In this document: positions 1-6,224 of the stretch, piece by piece
Position numbering within the stretch: position 1 is the first letter of the stretch
Layout of the letters: every line of letters begins with the position of its first letter
Source of the DNA: an uncultured Sutterella sp.
GTDB taxonomy: Bacteria; Pseudomonadota; Gammaproteobacteria; Burkholderiales; Burkholderiaceae_F
Assembly: GCA_900554375.1 (NCBI GenBank)
Contig: USHK01000078.1
Location: forward strand, 1-6,270
Direction of reading: 5' to 3'
Length of the DNA: 6,270 bases
Program-made: the position numbers and the translations under genes
Notes under the pieces: model-generated
What the model was told of the DNA's origin: nothing
Databases searched by the model: none
The model's input: the letters and a program-made list of their open reading frames with translations, nothing else

Positions 1-49
1 ACGAGATTCATGAGCGTCTCGTGGGCTCGGAGATGTGTATAAGAGACAG
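1..49. other. Nextera sequencing adapter (artefact)
   Basis: This is not biological sequence. The 19-bp Tn5 mosaic end occupies 31-49 and is preceded by the Nextera i7-side adapter (GTCTCGTGGGCTCGG at 16-30), the 8-nt index TCATGAGC (8-15) and the P7 tail ACGAGAT (1-7). It is the reverse complement of the right end of the contig. Native DNA begins at 50, so virB4 is cut by the contig edge and not by a real insertion. Confidence 0.97.
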
Positions 50-1593
50 CTCGTAGGTTCCAGCCAAAAAGGATTGAAATGAGAGTTTTTCCCGCTTTCA
101 ATCGTGAGGTAACCGCCGCCCATCGCCCTGATGGCGACCTCAGCACCGCGGCTGAAGTCAAAGAAGATGCAGGTAAGAGCGTGTGCGGCGTCTCGATACT
201 TTTGCGCCAGATAAAGCAGCGTGGTTAAGAGAACGGTCTTTCCCGAACCGGATTTCCCTAAAATCAACGTATGGCCGTTTTCTCTTTTATCAAACGAATT
301 AGATCGCTCGGGCGTGACATGGAAATTGAAGAAGAACGGCTGGTTACTGGGCGTTTTTAATAAGCAAAGCGCTTCTCCCCAGGGGTTTCCGTCTTTTTTC
401 CCATATGGAAAATTGTGAAAAGGGGCAAGGTGAGCAAAATTCATAGTCGAGAGAAGAACATATCTCGGTCTGAAGCGAATGTTTCCCGGAATTTGATGAG
501 CCCAAGCAGCTGAGAGACAAAAAGTTCCGATAATCGGCTTGAACCCGGCATTGCTCAGGATGGAAAGCGCATTCCGGGTATTTTTTGAAACGGTGTTCTT
601 GTCTCCGAAAATCAAAAGAGAGTATGAATATTCACCAAAAGCTAAACCTCCCCCTTGAACTCGATCGAGTGCTTCGGAAAGTTGTTCGATTTGAGAGGCG
701 GCTGCGTCGCCAACGGTTAGAAAGTTGTTGCGTCTTTTTTTGATCTTTGACATTGCCTCGTTTTTTCCTATGAACCCAAAGGTTTGGGTTTCAACGTAGG
801 AATAGGGTTCTGTTCCGTCCTGCTGCTTTTCGGGGTAGAACAGTTCGTCAAGAACTTTGCAATGTGTGACGCTGCTGTAATCTAAGAATTCTATGCTTTG
901 CGCATAGGTATTGCCGAAGGCACCTTGAAATTGGAGAGTGTCGCCGCCGACAAATACCCGGGTGTTGCCGAGGGCCTCAAACAAGGGTCCCTCCGGCAGT
1001 CTGATTTTTTGCCAGCTGCCGGTAATTAGAAAGTTGTAAAAACTAAGAAGATCAGAGTATAGAACGCCGTTTTCTTCATACTCAGAGAGCCTTGTAGGCC
1101 GGTACATCGCAAAATTCGATTGCAGTGACTCAAGCAGAGCCTCAAACATTGTCATCCGCTCTTCGAACTCTTCCTTAAATTCTGAAAATTTGCGTTTGTG
1201 AGGTTCGACGGATGCTCGTTCAATTAAAGTTAAATACAACTCCGTGGTAAATAGGGTGGTTTGCCCCATTTGGCGGTTGTATTTGAGAGCAAATTCTCTG
1301 GCAATTCCCGCTTCAGGCGCTGTCAGCTGTTCTGTGATCGGTCTGCTGACTCGATGAACTTGAATAATTCGATTGTTTTTTGCGACCGTGCAATAGAAAT
1401 TGTTCAATTGCCGGCAGGCAATCTCCAAAGCTTCCTGACTTTGGGTCTCGAACGTGATTCCTTCCAAATGGAGGGTGGCCATCAACTCCCCGTTGCGCCC
1501 GATGACAACTCCGGGCGCTACAACTGAGGAAAAGGGGATCAGAGCACTGATACTTTTTTCAGACTGCCAAAAGTCTTTGAGTTTTTTAATCAT
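50..1593 (-). CDS. virB4: VirB4-family T4SS ATPase, 3' end missing
   Basis: Inner-membrane-associated ATPase that powers pilus assembly and substrate transfer in VirB/Trb-type type IV secretion (VirB4/TrbE/CagE family). I translated the minus strand from ATG at 1593 (start MIKKLKDFWQSEKS). It stays open for 514 native codons and then enters the adapter. The Walker A motif GKSGSGKT lies at residues 446-453 (bases 235-258). About 25 residues further on is the family block FDFSRGAE followed by an AMGGGY segment (residues 478 onward). The long N-terminal region before the P-loop, which has no obvious secretion signal, is typical of VirB4. Full-length relatives are about 800 residues, so roughly two thirds is present; Walker B and the C-terminal motor are missing because the contig ends. 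The start overlaps the virB3 stop by 8 nt (ATGATTAA), indicating translational coupling. The family is certain; the T4SS subtype is not. Confidence 0.93.
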
Positions 1594-1948
1594 GTTGATT
1601 TAGCTCCTTTGAGGCTAAAAAGGTTTGATCTGCCCGACTGATGAGGAGCGGTATCTCTTTTTCTTTGACATTGGGCGCAAACGAGATGACTGACTTCCAG
1701 TAAGCTCTATTTGGAAAACTCTTATAGTTAAGGAGCCAGTACAAATAGAGCTGATGAAAGAGCTGCTCGTCCTTTTCGCAAAGCGATCTCATGACGTACA
1801 AAATGAGAAATACGAAAACAACCGCAGGCATATAAATAAGCAGAGCCAATGAGAAGCCCGTTATTCCGACCAAAAGAAGCGGAATCAACGGAATTCCCAA
1901 GTACAGCGGTTGTCTTGCCAAAGCCTTGTAAATAGGTTCGGGATACAT
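1586..1948 (-). CDS. virB3: VirB3-family T4SS inner-membrane protein
   Basis: A 120-residue VirB3-like protein that works with VirB4 at the base of the secretion channel in the inner membrane. It has the family's short N-terminus (MYPEPIYKALARQPLYLGIP) followed by two closely spaced hydrophobic segments at roughly residues 17-52. A charged cytoplasmic or peripheral C-terminal half follows. Length and position between a virB2-like pilin and virB4 fit the family. It begins 18 bp after the virB2 stop, with a purine-rich AAGAAGAAAAG stretch as a weak ribosome-binding site. Its end overlaps the virB4 start by 8 nt. In some systems VirB3 is fused to VirB4; here they are separate. Confidence 0.92.
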   Translation of the reverse strand: MYPEPIYKALARQPLYLGIPLIPLLLVGITGFSLALLIYMPAVVFVFLILYVMRSLCEKDEQLFHQLYLYWLLNYKSFPNRAYWKSVISFAPNVKEKEIPLLISRADQTFLASKELNQHD

Positions 1949-1966
1949 GCTTTTCTTCTTTATTTA

Positions 1967-2251
1967 TTAGTAGGGAATCAAATTGGAAACAAACCAACCG
2001 GCACATCCGATAAACACTCCGGCGCATAGAAGGCGGGCACCGGCAGTGGTTGCTTTCTCTTCTCCGTTACCGATTCGTAGGCCGCCGATAACAATCAAGA
2101 TGAAGGCAAGAACAACGGAAGCGGCCTTTACCCAGTTTTGCACAGTGTTTAGCGTGGCAAGAAAATCACCGCCGCCTGTCCCGGAAGCTGCAAATGCCTC
2201 TGCACCGAGGAAAAAGTAAAAGAGAAGAGAGGTTAAAACTTTATTTTTCAT
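1967..2251 (-). CDS. virB2: VirB2/TrbC-family pilin precursor
   Basis: Major pilin subunit of the T4SS conjugative pilus, 94 residues. The chosen start is ATG at 2251 (MKNKVLTSLL). The AAGGAAA ribosome-binding site lies about 7 nt upstream, and the protein then has a clean signal peptide with predicted cleavage after AFA (residue 21). The frame is open further upstream to 2305, but that would bury the signal peptide. The mature part is about 73 residues, with a Gly-rich N-terminus, a first hydrophobic helix (about 42-60), a short charged loop containing GNGEEK, and a second hydrophobic helix up to the C-terminus. This is the VirB2 hairpin topology. The ribosome-binding site overlaps the stop codon of virB1 (TAAGGA), so the two are coupled. 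Whether the pilin is cyclised, as in TrbC, cannot be told. Confidence 0.9.
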   Translation of the reverse strand: MKNKVLTSLLFYFFLGAEAFAASGTGGGDFLATLNTVQNWVKAASVVLAFILIVIGGLRIGNGEEKATTAGARLLCAGVFIGCAGWFVSNLIPY

Positions 2252-2261
2252 TTTGATTTCC

Positions 2262-2864
2262 TTAAAAAATGAGTCCGCTTGATTTGCCGGGGACTCCTTC
2301 GGCAATTAAAGATTGTTGGGGTTTAGATGTTTCCACTTCACGAATCGAGGGCACGGAGAGCGGCGAGAGCCCGGCATTGCTTCGGACTTTGTCTACATAT
2401 CCGTGTCGATATCCGGTCTTGAAATTGCCGCTGTAGTAACAGCTCAACGCATCGTGGAGAGCCTTTCCATCAGATGCGGGGGACTGTTTTGCAGACTTAA
2501 AACACGCGCTTAAGATCCGAGAGGCCACCTTCAGATTGGTACAGGCGTCCAGAGCTTGAGAAGCGCTAATTCCGTACTTTGAGATATTTTTTCGATTGAT
2601 TTGTGCTAATCCGACGGAATAATCCGCGCCGGAAAGCTCCAGCTCGGCAATGGTGCTCATTGCTTCGTGGTAGGCCCTTGGCTGCTTAACTTTGCCGTTA
2701 ACCACTCCGATGGCATAAGGATTAAAACCGGACTCGGTCTTGACAATGGCTCTCAGCGTATCCTCTGCGACAGACGGGGCACAGCGTTTGGCTAATTCTC
2801 CGAAGTCATCGGCCTGACAAAAAAGCGGCAGCAGCGCAAGAAATCCGAAGACTAGTTTTTTTAT
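2262..2864 (-). CDS. virB1: VirB1-like lytic transglycosylase, start displaced by an insertion
   Basis: Body of a periplasmic peptidoglycan lytic transglycosylase (SLT/VirB1 fold) that opens the cell wall for T4SS assembly. Visible parts are a hydrophobic signal core (KKLVFGFLALLPLF, cleavage likely after CQA), the catalytic Glu in KTESGFNP (Glu codon at 2733-2735), the substrate-binding YSVGLAQINRKN block, and the SCYYSGNFKTGY segment near the end. The C-terminal 30 or so residues look disordered. No ATG, GTG or TTG lies near 2864 in frame: the preceding codons run AGC ACC AAT ATA. The true first five codons appear to sit at 3450-3464, separated by a toxin-antitoxin insert. The frame is nevertheless open from ATG 3464 to 2262 (400 codons), so it could be made as a fusion whose residues 6-201 are antisense of dinJ-yafQ. 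That would place the secretion signal internally. It is either a recently disrupted gene or one expressed in an unusual way. Confidence 0.85.
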   Translation of the reverse strand: MKKLVFGFLALLPLFCQADDFGELAKRCAPSVAEDTLRAIVKTESGFNPYAIGVVNGKVKQPRAYHEAMSTIAELELSGADYSVGLAQINRKNISKYGISASQALDACTNLKVASRILSACFKSAKQSPASDGKALHDALSCYYSGNFKTGYRHGYVDKVRSNAGLSPLSVPSIREVETSKPQQSLIAEGVPGKSSGLIF

Positions 2865-2869
2865 ATTGG

Positions 2870-2878
2870 TGCTACAAT
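2870..2878 (+). promoter_or_regulatory. Extended -10 promoter of the toxin-antitoxin operon
   Basis: TGCTACAAT at 2870-2878 is a TGn extended -10 element with hexamer TACAAT, 27 nt before the antitoxin ATG. No good -35 hexamer is seen at the usual spacing, which the TGn motif can compensate for. It fires away from virB1 and against the main transcription unit. Confidence 0.5.
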
Positions 2879-2882
2879 GTAG
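2872..2882. promoter_or_regulatory. Candidate DinJ operator palindrome
   Basis: CTACA-A-TGTAG is a perfect 5-bp inverted repeat around one central base, lying directly over the -10 hexamer. RelB/DinJ ribbon-helix-helix antitoxins usually repress their own promoter by binding such palindromes, so autorepression is the natural reading. The site is short and could be chance. Confidence 0.4.
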
Positions 2883-2904
2883 GCATTCTTTAAAAGGAGC
2901 TTTT

Positions 2905-3171
2905 ATGAGTACCGCAGATTCTTTTATCCGGGTTCGACTCGACAAAGAATTGAAACTGGAAGCCAGCGAAATTCTCTCCGCAATGGGTCTTTCTATATCC
3001 GACTTGGTGCGAATGACCTTGACCAAACTGGTCAATGAGCGAGACATTCCTTTTAGTACATACGTCCCTAACAAGGAGACTATTGAAGCGATGAATGAGC
3101 TGGAGGAAGGAAAAGGGAAGAAGTTTTCCAATTTCCAAGAATTGCTCTCGGCAGTGGATAAAGAATGCTGA
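2905..3171 (+). CDS. dinJ: RelB/DinJ-family antitoxin
   Basis: An 88-residue antitoxin that binds and neutralises the adjacent YafQ-like RNase and represses the operon. The start at 2905 (MSTADSFIRVRLDKELK) is chosen because AAGGAG at 2894-2899 lies 5 nt upstream. The alternative ATG at 2866 lies over the promoter. The N-terminus is a ribbon-helix-helix fold: a beta strand FIRVRLD, then helices through ILSAMGLSISDLVRMTLTKL. It closely resembles E. coli DinJ as I recall it (FVRARID, VLAGMGLTISDLVRITLTK). The acidic C-terminal third would wrap the toxin. The stop overlaps the toxin start by 7 nt (ATGCTGA). Confidence 0.93.
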   Translation: MSTADSFIRVRLDKELKLEASEILSAMGLSISDLVRMTLTKLVNERDIPFSTYVPNKETIEAMNELEEGKGKKFSNFQELLSAVDKEC

Positions 3172-3446
3172 GCATCGATGCCTCGAGTCTTTTTTTGAAA
3201 GACGTTAAAAAAATGGAAGCACAAGGAAAGAGGATGGAACTTCTTTCTGAAGCAATTGACATGCTTCTTAAGGAAGTTGAGATTCCGGTCCAATTCAGAG
3301 ACCATAGTTTGAGCGGCAATTGGAAGGGATATCGCGAACTGCATATCCGTCCCGATTGGCTTCTCATCTATAAAGTTGAATACCCTTTGCTCAGGTTGGC
3401 TAGAACCGGAAGTCATTCGGAACTGCTCGCCAAGGCAAAGAGGTAG
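3165..3446 (+). CDS. yafQ: YafQ-family mRNA interferase toxin
   Basis: A 93-residue ribosome-dependent endoribonuclease of the RelE/YafQ superfamily, which cleaves mRNA in the ribosomal A site when the antitoxin is degraded. The family signature RDHSLSGNWKGYRELHIRPD followed by WLLIYK is intact. By comparison with E. coli YafQ, the active-site residues correspond to His47, Glu58 (Asp in E. coli), His60, Asp64 and His84, so the enzyme looks functional. The C-terminal aromatic of E. coli YafQ (Phe91) is replaced by Leu87 or Leu88. There is no strong ribosome-binding site of its own; translation is coupled to the antitoxin by the 7-nt overlap. It stops 5 bp before the virB1 remnant, and no terminator hairpin follows it. 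Confidence 0.93.
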   Translation: MLSIDASSLFLKDVKKMEAQGKRMELLSEAIDMLLKEVEIPVQFRDHSLSGNWKGYRELHIRPDWLLIYKVEYPLLRLARTGSHSELLAKAKR

Positions 3447-3449
3447 AGC

Positions 3450-3464
3450 TATCTTCTTGTCCAT
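3450..3464 (-). pseudogene. virB1: Orphaned virB1 start (first five codons)
   Basis: The minus strand reads ATG GAC AAG AAG ATA. It is preceded by a strong AGAGGAG ribosome-binding site (3474-3480) 9 nt upstream and shares one base with the stop of the HTH gene (TAATG). Joined directly to AAA AAA CTA GTC at 2861 and below, it encodes MDKKIKKLVFGFLALLPLFC. This is a classic signal peptide with a basic n-region, which the virB1 body otherwise lacks. This is inferred from sequence logic; no uninterrupted homologue was available for comparison. Confidence 0.75.
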
Positions 3465-3811
3465 TATTTTTTGCTCCTCTTATTTTTCCTTGCTTGCATG
3501 ATTGAAAGCTTGCGATGCTGCCTGGCCCAATCACGACTGAGCCAAATGCTGGAAAGCCGTAAGACCCGGCTGACGGTTCTGTACCCGTAGCCGCAGCTAA
3601 ATAGGTTCATGGCAAGCGTGCGGTTAATTAACGTATTGCCCTGATTTCTGCATTCCCGTTTGGCAATAAACGCGGTTTGCCAATCACGCACCGTGTGAAA
3701 ATTCACCTTCAAAGACTTTGAGACTTTGTGAGGCCCGAAGCCTTCGGCAAACATCGTCTCTGCCTGTTGTCTTTTTAAGACGGAACTTTTAGTCATCTTT
3801 TTCCAGGCCAT
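3464..3811 (-). CDS. Tandem helix-turn-helix protein, putative regulator
   Basis: A basic 115-residue protein of unrecognised family. It contains two copies of one helix-turn-helix unit, at about residues 13-44 and 63-95. Both share the pattern R..A..(M/L)F..G(F/Y)G...VS..L, ending in RDW. The second copy has one extra residue in the turn region. The spacing resembles homeodomain-like HTH units of transposase N-termini and resolvases, so DNA binding is likely and regulation of the transfer genes is possible, but no target is visible. The C-terminus is Lys/Arg-rich (ARKNKRSKK). The start ATG at 3811 lies 2 bp after the stop of the ArdC-like gene, with GGAG upstream; Met6 is an alternative. Its stop overlaps the orphaned virB1 start (TAATG), placing it in the same transcript. 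Confidence 0.75.
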   Translation of the reverse strand: MAWKKMTKSSVLKRQQAETMFAEGFGPHKVSKSLKVNFHTVRDWQTAFIAKRECRNQGNTLINRTLAMNLFSCGYGYRTVSRVLRLSSIWLSRDWARQHRKLSIMQARKNKRSKK

Positions 3812-3813
3812 GG

Positions 3814-5928
3814 TTATCGCTCCGGTGCTTGCTGCGTTCGATTTGTTTCACGGTCAGAAGCGCTTGACTGCTGCGTCATCCCTCTTTGCTGATCTAATTT
3901 CGGAGAAAGTCTCATTGCGCGGATCTGCTCTCTGGCGGCTGCCTTAATCGCCTCAACTTTTTCCGGGCTTGGGTCGGAAAAGGTTTTTCTCATTAAATTC
4001 AGTTCTTCGGTTTCTCTCCGTTTGCTCTCAATCGAATAGAACGATTTCTGCGCATTGCAAAAATCATTGAAGTGGTCCTGCTTTTTGTAATCCGGCTCAT
4101 TTTTTCCCAGCGTTTCAATTGCTTCAAAACTTAAGCCTTCTTTTTTCAAAACTTCCGCGCATTGCGTTTTCAGAGTTTCCGGTCCCCAGGAGCAGACCTC
4201 CGGCAGCGTCCGAGGGTCGCTGCAAATGACTAAGCCTTTGTGGTTTAAGTCCCGCAGAACAATATTTCCTCTTCCGTCCGAGTCTCTGGCCGGATTGAGA
4301 ATCCGGTCGCAGAAAGAAAGTTCTTTTTCAGCTTTCACTCTGCCGAACAGGTCGTCATACTCGGAAGAGTCTTTTTGTGCGTTGAAAAGTTCCCGACATG
4401 CTTCTCTGATGGGACTTCTGACGGAGGAACCATAGTTATGATCTTTTTCCATCCAAGTGTCAGCCATATCTGCCGCTTTCCCGACAGCGTCTTTAAGTGT
4501 CGCTTTTCTGACCGTATCGGTATCGAAATCAACCACCCAGCAGTGCTTGAGAGAAAAGAAATCTTTATCGGCAGTCCTTCTCTGATAGGCAATTTCATTC
4601 CAGGTTTTATTGGCGGCTGCAACAAAATCATTTTCATCTTGGGAGAGCTGACGATCACTGACTTTTGTTTCCAGCCACTTTCTTTTATCTGTCGAAACGG
4701 GTGGAAGATCCGATTCTAAAATCGCTTTCTGAACCCTTTCTCCCATCATGGCGCTTCTGGATTGAGCAGCCAAAAGTATGTCTGCATCGTAGGGCGATAA
4801 GAAATTATCCCTATTTCGATTCTCAACAAACTGAAAACCGCAGTGATTTAATTGGCTGCACAGGTTCTCTTGCACAGCGGGATTCAAAATATTGATATTG
4901 CAGCTGTATGGGGAGAAATAGCCTTGTTTGAAAAGAGAATCCTTTAATTCACGAACTTCGCTGTCGTTTAAGAGACTCCCCGAGAGGCTGAGTTTGGAAA
5001 ACTCTTTGGCGAGGTAACTTCTGCATTCTCCGGCTTTCAAAATGAAAGCGTCCTGACGCTCGTAGTCGAACAAAATATAGCTTCGCTCGCTAATTTCCAT
5101 GATTCGGTCAACCAGACGCGAGGCGTCCGCAGCCGCAGTAAAAAGCGAGGAGGGTTGTTTGCGAATAAAATCCGCAAGGTTTTTGTTTTCGGCTTGTTCG
5201 GCGTCCTTGTCGAGGATCGGGAATCTGTTTCCCGCATAAGACTGCATGAATGTCCGGGCTAATTTTTCTCGGAGTGCAAGTTCATTGACGTCTTCGGGCT
5301 GTTTGGCAAGATCCTGATGTTTTTGGTCATTGACGAAATCCGTAACGGCCCGGATGCCGTCGAGGGCCGCGTTTAAGCGCTCTTTATCGTAGTTTTTCCC
5401 GCTCGGATCATAAACAGAGGAATTTCCTAAAATCAGTTCTCTTTTTTTATTGACATAAGCGCTCGGGTTGCCATATTCGTGCGTTGTTTTGAGGCCAAAG
5501 CCTGCGCAGATATCCGACATCAGGTCGCGGGGGTTATGGTTATAGGGAGAAAGAGGCGGCAGTCGAGAGAGGTTTTCACACTGCTCAACGTTGTAGTAGG
5601 TTGTCGGAATTTTGGTTTGGGTCTGTTTTCCCTCTGTTGTTTCTGTCCAGACAACGCTCGGTATGCCTCGGGCTCCTTTGGAGATTTTCCCTCCGAGCGC
5701 AGCAATCTGAGGCTCTGTGATCCATCGGTTGTCGGAAAATCCGGCGCTCTTTTCTTTCATCAGCAGCTGCAAGGCGGTAATACCGGCCAGCGGTTTTCCG
5801 CTAATGGCGTCAACCGGATAGTCAGGGATGGTGCCTCCCATTAACCAGGGTGCTTTCCCGGCTTCTATTTGTTCAGCCAGTTTGTTCGCGCAGTCTTGCG
5901 CATATTTGTCAAAAAGCGTCTCTGCCAT
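3814..5928 (-). CDS. ardC: ArdC-like antirestriction / ssDNA-binding protein
   Basis: A 704-residue protein starting at ATG 5928 (MAETLFDKYAQDC), chosen for the GGGAGGG ribosome-binding site just upstream. An in-frame ATG at 6024 would add 32 residues without a good site. Residues 1 to about 120 match the ArdC N-terminal ssDNA-binding domain (DUF1738-type): AGKAPWL, the SGKPLAG turn, DNRWIT, LGGKISKGARG, and YYNVEQ at 111-116. ArdC proteins of conjugative plasmids protect incoming ssDNA and inhibit host restriction. The segment at about 216-277 (ALREKLARTF, then SSLFTAAADASRLVD) resembles the tail of the ArdC metalloprotease domain, but no HExxH zinc motif is present. The remaining 430 or so residues match nothing I recognise; they include a charged, Gln-rich, probably disordered C-terminal tail. 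It overlaps the upstream small gene by 20 nt and is followed 2 bp later by the HTH gene. Confidence 0.8.
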   Translation of the reverse strand: MAETLFDKYAQDCANKLAEQIEAGKAPWLMGGTIPDYPVDAISGKPLAGITALQLLMKEKSAGFSDNRWITEPQIAALGGKISKGARGIPSVVWTETTEGKQTQTKIPTTYYNVEQCENLSRLPPLSPYNHNPRDLMSDICAGFGLKTTHEYGNPSAYVNKKRELILGNSSVYDPSGKNYDKERLNAALDGIRAVTDFVNDQKHQDLAKQPEDVNELALREKLARTFMQSYAGNRFPILDKDAEQAENKNLADFIRKQPSSLFTAAADASRLVDRIMEISERSYILFDYERQDAFILKAGECRSYLAKEFSKLSLSGSLLNDSEVRELKDSLFKQGYFSPYSCNINILNPAVQENLCSQLNHCGFQFVENRNRDNFLSPYDADILLAAQSRSAMMGERVQKAILESDLPPVSTDKRKWLETKVSDRQLSQDENDFVAAANKTWNEIAYQRRTADKDFFSLKHCWVVDFDTDTVRKATLKDAVGKAADMADTWMEKDHNYGSSVRSPIREACRELFNAQKDSSEYDDLFGRVKAEKELSFCDRILNPARDSDGRGNIVLRDLNHKGLVICSDPRTLPEVCSWGPETLKTQCAEVLKKEGLSFEAIETLGKNEPDYKKQDHFNDFCNAQKSFYSIESKRRETEELNLMRKTFSDPSPEKVEAIKAAAREQIRAMRLSPKLDQQRGMTQQSSASDRETNRTQQAPER

Positions 5929-6148
5929 TGTGGCCCTCCCAAGGATCGCCCTGCATTGCTTTTTCGACAAAGGCCTTAAACCTTGCGTCCTGGAACTGCT
6001 GATCCTCCCAAGTGTTTTTGACATAACCCCATTTTTTTGCGTCTTCAGGAGTTGAGCCGTAGCGGGATAAAACCATTGCTTTGGCGGTGTCTCGGGAAAG
6101 AATCTCCGCGCATTTTTTGGTGTTCGGATTTTGTTGGACTGTTTGCAT
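5909..6148 (-). CDS. Small hypothetical protein upstream of ardC
   Basis: A 79-residue soluble, charged protein (MQTVQQNPNTKKCAEILSRD) that I do not recognise. It has no signal peptide or membrane segment; its second half contains aromatic and acidic residues (KKWGYVKNTWEDQQFQDARF). The start at 6148 is preferred because AAAAAGG lies 8 nt upstream; an in-frame ATG at 6190 would run through a strong hairpin. It overlaps the ArdC-like gene by 20 nt in another frame, so the two are probably translated together. A role linked to ArdC or to ssDNA entry is inferred from context only. Confidence 0.65.
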   Translation of the reverse strand: MQTVQQNPNTKKCAEILSRDTAKAMVLSRYGSTPEDAKKWGYVKNTWEDQQFQDARFKAFVEKAMQGDPWEGHNGRDAF

Positions 6149-6177
6149 ATGAGTACCTTTTTCTAGTGTTTGGAATT

Positions 6178-6209
6178 CTTTGCAGGGCACCCGGAAGCGC
6201 CCCGCAAAG
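6178..6209 (-). promoter_or_regulatory. Leader hairpin upstream of the transcription unit
   Basis: CTTTGCAGGGCAC (6178-6190) and GCGCCCCGCAAAG (6197-6209) form a 13-bp stem with a 6-nt loop. In minus-strand RNA the two deviations become G-U wobbles, so the stem is complete; in plus-strand RNA they are A-C mismatches. This favours a minus-strand transcript. It ends 29 nt before the small gene's start. No U-tract follows on the minus strand, so it is not a standard terminator in that direction. On the plus strand a T-rich run (GGGTTTTCTTT) follows, so a plus-strand terminator is the alternative. Confidence 0.45.
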
Positions 6210-6224
6210 GGTTTTCTTTAGAAG

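Larger units (their letters stand above)
2862..3452 (+). mobile_element. dinJ-yafQ toxin-antitoxin cassette inserted in virB1
   Basis: The segment between the two halves of virB1 is bounded by a TAT triplet on each side (2862-2864 and 3450-3452). It consists of little more than a promoter, the antitoxin and the toxin. Counting one TAT copy, the insert is 588 bp, a multiple of three. No transposase, terminal inverted repeats or integrase site are visible, so the cassette probably moved by illegitimate recombination or with lost machinery. A 3-bp repeat is too short to prove target-site duplication. The cassette lies opposite to the surrounding transcription unit. Confidence 0.6.

Noticed and set aside
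1261..1527. Plus-strand open frame of 88 codons, and the similar one at 221-418
   Set aside because: Both are antisense shadows of virB4, whose own frame carries family motifs throughout.
2866..2904. Longer antitoxin starting at ATG 2866
   Set aside because: This start would overlap the promoter and operator and lacks a ribosome-binding site; the ATG at 2905 has AAGGAG at good spacing.
2890..3367. Other minus-strand open frames opposite the toxin-antitoxin genes
   Set aside because: The plus-strand genes have clear DinJ and YafQ signatures. These antisense frames show no features and are not linked in frame to virB1.
5479..5844. Plus-strand open frame of 121 codons
   Set aside because: It lies wholly antisense to the conserved ArdC N-terminal domain and has no ribosome-binding site or recognisable protein features.
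5909..5930. Possible +1 frameshift (TTT TGA C) fusing the 79-aa protein to the ArdC-like protein
   Set aside because: The context resembles the prfB shift site and +1 slippage would enter the ArdC frame. However, the ArdC-like gene has its own strong ribosome-binding site and ATG, and no properly spaced stimulatory element is present.
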